From a virus, in IMG/VR virus record IMGVR_UViG_3300009011_000066, positions 1 to 20,016 of that record: 20,016 bases of DNA; one strand, 5' to 3'. The position numbers and the translations under genes are program-made. The stretch's first letter is position 1. Each line of letters starts with the position of its first letter. Positions 14,871 through 20,016 of this stretch are shown here, one piece after another. Below the pieces are notes generated by a model. It had not been told where the DNA came from. It saw only the letters and a program-made list of their open reading frames with translations, and did no database searches.

Positions 14871-16946
14871 ATGGCTACGCAACCTACTCAAAATGCTGTA
14901 CCAAGCGAATCTCCTCGAGACCTGAAATTTAACGCGGGAAAAATTGACGAGTTCGCGACTTCATTAGTTCAGCAATACATCGATCGTTTTGGTAATGCCC
15001 ATTACACGATTGAAGGGCTTAGGCAATTGGCACTGCAGCAAATCTATAACCTCGGATGGAGTCTCAAAGGGTCTTTCCAGATCGGTGGTACTGTGACATC
15101 TGCTGGCGACCTATTGCAGGATGAAAGTACAAATATTTGGTACCGATGGGATGACCTGGAAACCTTGCCAAAAACCGTTCCGTCAGGCTCTACACCATCT
15201 TCGGCTGGCGGAACTGGAGAAGGGAAATGGCAGCCTGTTGAAGTCAGCGATGTTCTTCGCAAGGATCTTGCGAGCGCGATGAGCAATAAAGGCGATTCAT
15301 TAATTACAGTTAAGCAACCATTTACTGGTGCCGTTGCAAGAACTCAACACGACAAAAATAAAGATGTAATAAACGTTAAAGATTTTGGAGCCAAGGGGGA
15401 TGGAAGCGATCATCCACTGAGTGAGGTATTCCCGTCACTCGCATCCGCACAAGCAATCTATCCGTTTGTGACCTCCCTTAGCCAGACGCAGGACTATGCT
15501 GCTATCCAGGCTGCTATTAACGCAGCAAAAACTATCAATGCAGCGGTTTTTATCCCATCAGGCCAGTATGTTGTTAATTCAACTATTTTAGCGGATTATG
15601 CCGTATCAATGTATGGTGAAGGGGCCCAGGGGTTGAGGGATGTTTCTGCAACAAACCATTCGCCATCTCCTGTCAGGGGTACAGTTATCAATTCAAAAGT
15701 CACTTCTGGCCGGACATTATCTATTTCTCCCGCAAAATATTGCTTTGGCCTTACCCTCAGAGATTTTGCCATTTGGGGCGTACAGGGGCAATGTGACAAA
15801 GGACTGTATCTTAATGCTATTGGGTGGATGGGTATTGTATCAGGGGTTAATATCCAGAAGTTCCCCAATCAGGCTTTAGAACTTGGCTATATACAGGATA
15901 CGTATTTTACAAACTGTTCATTCCTTAGCAGCGGTAATCAGACTAATCCTGCGGTAACATGCATTTCAGAATCAAATTATGTATATTGGGATGGTTGTCA
16001 TTACGAGCTTACGCCGTACATGCTCAAACTTAACAATTGCTGGAACTGGTCCTGGAGTCATTGTCATTTTGAAGTAGCAAGACCTGCTGTAGATGGTGTC
16101 ACTGATGATGACAGATACCATTATGCTAGTGCCTGCATAGATCTTGGAAATAGCTACAGACTTCAATTTAGTAACAATACGTACGTTCCGGTGGACGCAG
16201 CCTTCTTAGCTACTAAAAACTCTCAAGACCGTGGAAGTGTTCCTTACTTTATTTCTAGCACTGGCAATTATATTGACTTTTCAGGTGAGTCTGTAATTGC
16301 TCCTGAAGGGAGTGTTGATTTCGGTTATTTCTCAGGTGACCATGTTAACTTCCGGGGCGGTCATTTGTATAAAATGAACCCATCCAAACAATCGCTTTAT
16401 ATTAAAAAAGGAAAGGTTAGCGATACGACTTACGCGATTCAGATTGATGCTGATACAACCAGGCTAAACGGAATGTATGTTGGAGGTCATGCATCAAATA
16501 ACACCATAGGATTCATAGGAACGGACAATGGTGTCAAACGGTCATCTGGATTTCTTCTTGGAGGAGCTTGTCAAGCAGTCGGTAACTCATATGATGAATC
16601 TAACTCTGTTTGCAAGTATCTTGATAATGCCGCCACAGTAAATGGATTTGATGGGTATGGTGTCAAGTATGTTAATATTACTGCCTCAGGTGATATTGAC
16701 CTGACAAATTACCCACCGAACGCACAATTAAGAATAGCTTCTAATAATGTTACCATTAGTCATATTTATGGCGCTCCATATGGGCGCGATGTAATGATAA
16801 CTACAAACAACACTGGTAGTGTCATTGCATACTCATCAGATAACATCCTTACCGCTGGGGCAACTAACTATTCTCTTGGTCAATACCATACCGCAATATT
16901 TAAATGTGTTAATGCTGGCATTAGTGTGTTGCAGCAGATAGGTTAG
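14871..16946 (+). CDS. Tailspike protein with pectate-lyase-like beta-helix
   Basis: This 691-residue protein has two parts. Residues 1-140 are a tail-anchoring domain, with AVPSESPRDLKFNAGKIDEF, a YIDRFGNAHYTIEGLRQLA phrase and YRWDDLETLPKTVPSGSTPS. This domain is shared by many enterobacterial tailspikes (TSP1/gp66 N-terminal type). From residue 164, VINVKDFGAKGDGSDH opens a pectate-lyase-superfamily parallel beta-helix, with DYAAIQAAINAAKTINAAVF next and PSGQYVV after it, then coil after coil of short strands to about residue 600. The last 75 residues look like a trimer-forming or carbohydrate-binding end. The helix probably binds and cleaves a capsule or O-antigen polysaccharide. Active-site residues cannot be named by eye. 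Codon use turns A+T-rich after the anchor domain, indicating module exchange. Confidence 0.85.
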   Translation: MATQPTQNAVPSESPRDLKFNAGKIDEFATSLVQQYIDRFGNAHYTIEGLRQLALQQIYNLGWSLKGSFQIGGTVTSAGDLLQDESTNIWYRWDDLETLPKTVPSGSTPSSAGGTGEGKWQPVEVSDVLRKDLASAMSNKGDSLITVKQPFTGAVARTQHDKNKDVINVKDFGAKGDGSDHPLSEVFPSLASAQAIYPFVTSLSQTQDYAAIQAAINAAKTINAAVFIPSGQYVVNSTILADYAVSMYGEGAQGLRDVSATNHSPSPVRGTVINSKVTSGRTLSISPAKYCFGLTLRDFAIWGVQGQCDKGLYLNAIGWMGIVSGVNIQKFPNQALELGYIQDTYFTNCSFLSSGNQTNPAVTCISESNYVYWDGCHYELTPYMLKLNNCWNWSWSHCHFEVARPAVDGVTDDDRYHYASACIDLGNSYRLQFSNNTYVPVDAAFLATKNSQDRGSVPYFISSTGNYIDFSGESVIAPEGSVDFGYFSGDHVNFRGGHLYKMNPSKQSLYIKKGKVSDTTYAIQIDADTTRLNGMYVGGHASNNTIGFIGTDNGVKRSSGFLLGGACQAVGNSYDESNSVCKYLDNAATVNGFDGYGVKYVNITASGDIDLTNYPPNAQLRIASNNVTISHIYGAPYGRDVMITTNNTGSVIAYSSDNILTAGATNYSLGQYHTAIFKCVNAGISVLQQIG

Positions 16947-16960
16947 TTTCATAGTTAAAG

Positions 16961-17033
16961 GTTGTTGAATGTGTGCTATCATCGCTCAATCTTTAAATTT
17001 TGTGATGTTAGAAAATGAAGCACATTCAACAAC
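16961..17033. repeat. 13-bp perfect inverted repeat across the acyltransferase start
   Basis: GTTGTTGAATGTG (16961-16973) is the exact reverse complement of CACATTCAACAAC (17021-17033); the arms are 47 bases apart. The right arm encodes residues 3-7 of the acyltransferase (HIQQL), and the ATG at 17015 lies in the loop near its base. In RNA the pairing would close a stem around the ribosome site. Confidence 0.75.
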
Positions 17034-18046
17034 TTGATGGATTAAGGGCGTTTAGTGTATTGGGTGTAATACTTTACCATCTGGGAGTCCCTGGCTTTGG
17101 TATGGGTTGGCTAGGGGTTTCTTTTTTCTTCGTTTTATCCGGGTTTCTTATCACCAGGATACTTATTGAATCAAAGGAAAGTAATAACTTCTTCTCTAAC
17201 TTCTATATAAGAAGAAGTCTTAGAATATTTCCGTTATATTATCTTTATATTTTTATAGTATTCATCTATTGCCTATACTTTGATGTTCAGGGAGTGAATA
17301 ACTGGCTTTATTATGTCTTTTATTTGCAGAATTACACAATGGCATGGAATGGATTTGCGTATGTTCCAGGGCAGGAGTTTGGTCACACGTGGTCTTTGGC
17401 TGTTGAAGAGCAATTTTATTTACTCTGGCCGCTTGTTGTTTTTCTTTGCAACAGGAATCTTATTATTATTTCAGCCATAATGCTTTCATGTGTGGCGATT
17501 GCATCAAGATTTTACCTTGCTGAATACACTTCAATAGTTTCTTTTGCTCCTCTATTCTCAACAATGGATACGCTACTAATTGGAGCTATCATTGCTGTTA
17601 TCTCTGTAAATAAAAGAGCAATGAAAATATTTTCATGCGCATTACTTGCTGTGGGCCTGTTCTGGTTCATATCGGTAGTTAAATTTGGTGTGCTTATATA
17701 TGGTTGGCACAAAGGGATTGAAGCGGCTAATCAAAGTCTTTACCTTTCATCAAGCATTTTATTTGCAGGTGTAATAGGGGTCATCGCTTCTGGGGTAGTG
17801 AAAGCTAAATTCCTTACCATTGCACCATTAATTTATCTTGGGAAGATAAGTTATGGGCTATACCTGTGGCATCCATTTGCAATTCAGGTTGTGGACTCAC
17901 TGCAGTACCGTGGTCATTTATTGTGGATAACTGGGCCAATGGTTTTGGCATCTAAACTGGCCCTTACTATCGCAATTTCTGCACTTTCATTTAAGTTTTT
18001 TGAGCTTCCATTCCTCAGGATGAAAGACAGGTTCACAAAGAAGTGA
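17015..18046 (+). CDS. Membrane O-acyltransferase (acyltransferase 3 family), lysogenic conversion type
   Basis: This 343-residue integral membrane protein belongs to the acyltransferase 3 family (OafA/OAc type), which moves acetyl groups onto sugars of surface polysaccharides. The opening QLDGLRAFSVLGVILYH has Arg11 and His22 in the R-X10-H spacing of the family. Then come SFFFVLSGFLITRIL, FYIRRSLRIFPLYY, HTWSLAVEEQFYLLWP and, near the end, LGKISYGLYLWHPF. About ten hydrophobic segments alternate with short loops. There is no C-terminal SGNH domain, so it is the short type. The DNA is strikingly A+T-rich (12 of 60 bases are G or C at 17221-17280, against 38 of 60 at 6301-6360), and it sits beside the tailspike. 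It probably alters the host O-antigen or capsule in the lysogen. The ribosome site is weak (TTAGAAA). Confidence 0.9.
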   Translation: MKHIQQLDGLRAFSVLGVILYHLGVPGFGMGWLGVSFFFVLSGFLITRILIESKESNNFFSNFYIRRSLRIFPLYYLYIFIVFIYCLYFDVQGVNNWLYYVFYLQNYTMAWNGFAYVPGQEFGHTWSLAVEEQFYLLWPLVVFLCNRNLIIISAIMLSCVAIASRFYLAEYTSIVSFAPLFSTMDTLLIGAIIAVISVNKRAMKIFSCALLAVGLFWFISVVKFGVLIYGWHKGIEAANQSLYLSSSILFAGVIGVIASGVVKAKFLTIAPLIYLGKISYGLYLWHPFAIQVVDSLQYRGHLLWITGPMVLASKLALTIAISALSFKFFELPFLRMKDRFTKK

Positions 18047-18054
18047 TGCTCCAG

Positions 18055-18077
18055 AGCCCACCGATGTGGGCTTTTTT
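18055..18077 (+). terminator. Hairpin terminator after the acyltransferase
   Basis: AGCCCAC (18055-18061), loop CGAT and GTGGGCT (18066-18072) are followed by a run of six T from 18072. It isolates the acyltransferase from the SOS genes that follow. Confidence 0.88.
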
Positions 18078-18088
18078 ATGCATGGCTC

Positions 18089-18132
18089 TTGATCGACGCC
18101 ACCGATCAATAATACTGTATACATATACAGTT
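18089..18132 (+). promoter_or_regulatory. SOS promoter with LexA box (first of two)
   Basis: TACTGTATACATATACAGTT at 18113-18132 contains CTGT-N8-ACAG, the full LexA consensus. A candidate -35 (TTGATC, 18089-18094) stands 18 bases before TACTGT, which would serve as the -10. LexA bound here would block the promoter until DNA damage. The -35 overlaps an inverted repeat TTGATCG (18089-18095) / CGATCAA (18103-18109). Confidence 0.9.
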
Positions 18133-18149
18133 TAGATTGGAGGGGCGTC

Positions 18150-18467
18150 ATGGGATTCCCGAGTCCGTCAGCAAACATGCAAGCCGCTTTTGTTGTAGCA
18201 ACAGAGCAATTTCTTCCGCCATCAGCAAGCATTGTCGAAACGCAGGAAGGCTATGATGTCATTGATAACCGAGCACAATTCAAGCGCGGAGACACTTTGC
18301 TTATCTGGTTTTGCGGCCGCCAGCAGCATGCGTACTGGGCCGGTGACTCGCTCATAACTGATGATGGTGAATCCATCGAGGGTGAGTCATTGGATGACGT
18401 TCGACTTGTCGGTGTTGTAACGCACACTATTCATAGGGTATCAGCAGACAACAACCCCTTCATGTAG
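18150..18467 (+). CDS. UmuD'-like protein without catalytic residues, SOS-controlled
   Basis: This 105-residue protein starts at ATG 18150 behind a strong GGAGGGG site and 18 bases after a LexA box. It begins M-GFPSPSANMQ. In UmuD the damage-induced cut lies between Cys24 and Gly25, giving UmuD' that starts GFPSP, so this protein starts where UmuD' starts. Further on, FLPPSASIVETQEGYDVIDN and FKRGDTLLIWF align by eye with the region around the UmuD nucleophile, but Asp36 stands where Ser60 should be. No lysine fits Lys97. The end LVGVVTHTIHRV parallels the GVVTFIVK end of UmuD. I infer an S24-fold, uncleavable UmuD' relative, perhaps binding UmuD, UmuC or RecA. It is not DinI-like. The alignment is manual and the middle is weak. 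Confidence 0.55.
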   Translation: MGFPSPSANMQAAFVVATEQFLPPSASIVETQEGYDVIDNRAQFKRGDTLLIWFCGRQQHAYWAGDSLITDDGESIEGESLDDVRLVGVVTHTIHRVSADNNPFM

Positions 18468-18588
18468 TATTTAAAATGAGCGATCAGCGCATTTCTTCCT
18501 GAAATTTACAAACACCAAAATTCCAACAGCGTTACAGGCTTAGAAACGAAGCGGCTATGAAGTAGCCAGCCACACACGAATGCCCGTC
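18468..18588. other. Spacer between the UmuD'-like gene and the second SOS promoter
   Basis: No gene is supported here. It contains a 9-bp direct repeat partner, GATCAGCGC at 18482-18490 (the other copy, 18591-18599, overlaps the second promoter), and a weak hairpin GGCTA (18553-18557) / TAGCC (18563-18567) with no T-run. No clear terminator is visible, so some transcripts from the first SOS promoter may continue into umuDC. Confidence 0.5.
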
Positions 18589-18631
18589 TTGATCAGCGCC
18601 TCAGATGAAACTACTGTATATAAAAACAGTA
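18589..18631 (+). promoter_or_regulatory. SOS promoter with LexA box upstream of umuDC (second of two)
   Basis: TACTGTATATAAAAACAGTA at 18612-18631 contains CTGT-N8-ACAG and, from memory, equals the E. coli umuDC operator. TTGATC (18589-18594) precedes TACTGT by 17 bases, a normal -35 to -10 spacing. The umuD ATG lies 16 bases after the box, behind GAGGTGAG. Confidence 0.93.
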
Positions 18632-18646
18632 TTCGAGGTGAGCATC

Positions 18647-19066
18647 ATGGAGTTCTTCAGACCGGCAGAGTTACGCGAAATTATTGCTATCCCACTGTTC
18701 AGCGATTTGGTGCAATGCGGGTTCCCAAGCCCGGCAGCCGACTACGTGGAGCAGCGTATCGATCTCAATGAGTTGCTTGTGTCCCATCCTAGCTCAACGT
18801 ATTTCGTAAAAGCCGCCGGCGACTCGATGATTGAGGCCGGGATCAGCGACGGCGATCTGCTGGTGGTGGATAGCTCGCGTACCGCTGAGCATGGTGACAT
18901 TGTCATCGCCGCTGTGGAAGGGGAGTTCACTGTTAAGCGCCTGCAGCTGCGCCCGACAGTCCAGCTAATTCCGATGAATAGCGCTTACTCACCGATCATT
19001 GTCGGTAGCGAGGACACGCTCGATGTGTTCGGCGTCGTGACTTTCATCGTTAAATCTGCGAGCTGA
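18647..19066 (+). CDS. umuD: UmuD, autoproteolytic subunit of DNA polymerase V
   Basis: This protein has 139 residues, the same length as E. coli UmuD, and most blocks match it as I remember it. Start 18647 follows GAGGTGAG; an earlier in-frame ATG at 18605 lies before the LexA box and would be outside the transcript. Cleavage site Cys24-Gly25 is followed by [17 protein letters not shown]. The nucleophile is Ser60 ([11 protein letters not shown]), and the general base is Lys97 (GEFTVKR). On DNA damage RecA filaments stimulate self-cleavage, and UmuD' pairs with UmuC to form the mutagenic polymerase V. The gene is followed by umuC after two bases. All catalytic parts are intact, so it should be functional. 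Confidence 0.97.
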   Translation: MEFFRPAELREIIAIPLFSDLVQCGFPSPAADYVEQRIDLNELLVSHPSSTYFVKAAGDSMIEAGISDGDLLVVDSSRTAEHGDIVIAAVEGEFTVKRLQLRPTVQLIPMNSAYSPIIVGSEDTLDVFGVVTFIVKSAS

Positions 19067-19068
19067 AC

Positions 19069-20016
19069 ATGTTTGCGCTCTGTGATGTGAATTCGTTCTA
19101 CGCATCATGCGAGACGGTGTTCAGGCCAGATCTGAGAGGGCGCCCGGTTGTTGTTCTCTCGAACAATGATGGCTGCGTAATCGCGCGCAGTGCCGAGGCC
19201 AAGGCCGCTGGAATTACAATGGGAGAGCCTTTCTTCAAGCAAAAGGACTTATTTCGGCGCGCTGGCGTTGTTTGCTTCAGCAGTAATTACGAGCTTTACG
19301 CTGATATGTCGAATCGGGTAATGACGACGCTTGAGGAAATGAGCCCCCGCGTCGCAATTTATAGTATTGATGAAGCTTTTTGCGACCTGACAGGCGTCAG
19401 GAATTGCCGGGACCTGACGGAGTTCGGCAAAGAGATCCGCGCGACAGTTCTGAAGCGTACACATCTGACTGTCGGGGTTGGCATCGCGCAGACTAAAACG
19501 CTCGCTAAGCTGGCAAACCACGCCGCCAAGAAATGGCAGAGGCAGACTGGCGGGGTGGTTGATTTGTCCAATATCGACCGGCAACGTCGGTTGTTGACTA
19601 TCGTGCCTGTAGAGGATGTGTGGGGCGTTGGCAGGCGCATAAGCAAGAAGCTAAACGCCATGGGTATCAAAACGGCTCTGGACCTATCTGAGCAGAGTAC
19701 GTGGATTATTCGAAAGCACTTCAATGTCGTCCTGGAGCGAACGGTTCGGGAGCTGCGCGGCGAACCATGTCTTGATCTGGAGGAGTTTGCGCCGGCAAAG
19801 CAGGAAATCGTCTGTAGTCGTTCGTTCGGCGAACGCGTTACCGAGTACGAACAGATGCGCCAGGCTATCTGCAGTTATGCGGCGCGTGGCGCAGAAAAGC
19901 TTCGCGGCGAGCATCAGTATTGCCGCTTTATTTCTGCATTCGTGAAAACCTCTCCCTTTGCACTTAACGAGCCATACTACGGCAATAGCGCCTCAATGAA
20001 ATTGCTCACGCCAACG
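19069..20016 (+). CDS. umuC: UmuC, catalytic subunit of DNA polymerase V (partial, runs off the end)
   Basis: ATG 19069 begins [20 protein letters not shown] and the frame is open for 316 codons to the end of the window. E. coli UmuC has 422 residues, so about 106 are missing, including the beta-clamp binding end. The Y-family catalytic acids are present: Asp6 in CDVNSFYA, and Asp101 and Glu102 in [27 protein letters not shown] and [13 protein letters not shown] are the conserved finger and helix-hairpin-helix phrases. The enzyme copies damaged DNA past lesions with low fidelity, together with UmuD' and RecA. Transcription should come from the SOS promoter before umuD. The window cannot tell whether this is a phage-carried copy or the chromosomal one at the edge of the prophage. 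Confidence 0.95.
   Translation, partial: MFALCDVNSFYASCETVFRPDLRGRPVVVLSNNDGCVIARSAEAKAAGITMGEPFFKQKDLFRRAGVVCFSSNYELYADMSNRVMTTLEEMSPRVAIYSIDEAFCDLTGVRNCRDLTEFGKEIRATVLKRTHLTVGVGIAQTKTLAKLANHAAKKWQRQTGGVVDLSNIDRQRRLLTIVPVEDVWGVGRRISKKLNAMGIKTALDLSEQSTWIIRKHFNVVLERTVRELRGEPCLDLEEFAPAKQEIVCSRSFGERVTEYEQMRQAICSYAARGAEKLRGEHQYCRFISAFVKTSPFALNEPYYGNSASMKLLTPT

Noticed and set aside
16947-17014. Promoter candidates in the leader of the acyltransferase (TTGAAT and T/A-rich hexamers)
   Set aside because: The possible -35 and -10 sequences have wrong spacing and the region is A+T-rich, so matches are expected by chance.
18482-18599. Direct repeat GATCAGCGC, considered as attachment-site cores
   Set aside because: Nine bases is too short and no integrase or tRNA gene is visible. 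The second copy overlaps the second SOS promoter and is better explained as part of the promoter resemblance.
18605-18646. In-frame earlier ATG of umuD
   Set aside because: It lies upstream of the LexA box and so outside the expected transcript, and it would add residues absent from UmuD.
1-20016. CRISPR arrays, tRNA genes, transposons
   Set aside because: No spaced direct repeats, cloverleaf sequences or transposase genes were seen; the only tandem repeat is inside a coding gene.

Overview
The window looks like part of a prophage, or an integrated siphovirus-type phage, of an enterobacterium (Escherichia, Salmonella, Klebsiella or Enterobacter type). The UmuD and UmuC proteins at the right end are close, from memory, to those of E. 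coli, and the second SOS box matches the E. coli umuDC operator as I remember it. The structural genes read almost unbroken left to right on the + strand, with the ATGA or TAATG overlaps and G+C-rich composition usual for these phages.

Layout. (1) Bases 1-4453, head: the end of a portal gene, a MuF-type head morphogenesis gene, a DUF2213-type protease/scaffold gene, a small decoration-like gene and the major capsid gene, closed by a hairpin terminator. One gene is reversed here, at 1179-1523. It encodes a secreted Rap1a/Tai-like immunity protein and looks like a moron. (2) Bases 4486-6502, connector: a small protein with seven AEQ repeats, a connector-like protein, a 57-residue ORF, a head-closure candidate, a gp10-like protein and a tail-terminator candidate, then a terminator. 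(3) Bases 6565-14813, tail: tube protein with an Ig-like domain, a chaperone-position protein, the tape measure, and a four-gene tip module (164-aa protein, DUF1833, NlpC/P60, J/TipJ-like), then a terminator. (4) Bases 14871-18046, much richer in A+T: a beta-helix tailspike on a conserved tail-anchoring domain, followed by a membrane O-acyltransferase. Together they suggest a module that reads a surface polysaccharide and then alters it in the lysogen. (5) Bases 18089 to the end, SOS region: two LexA-controlled promoters with related sequence. The first drives a 105-aa protein that starts M-GFPSP, as UmuD' would after cleavage, but lacks the catalytic serine and lysine. The second drives umuD and umuC (DNA polymerase V); umuC runs off the window.

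The parts most worth pursuing are the UmuD'-like protein with its related SOS promoter, the tailspike/acyltransferase pair with a 13-bp inverted repeat across the acyltransferase start, and the Rap1a-like moron that appears to have lost one of its two disulfides. Family names come from recognising motifs by eye; no search was run.
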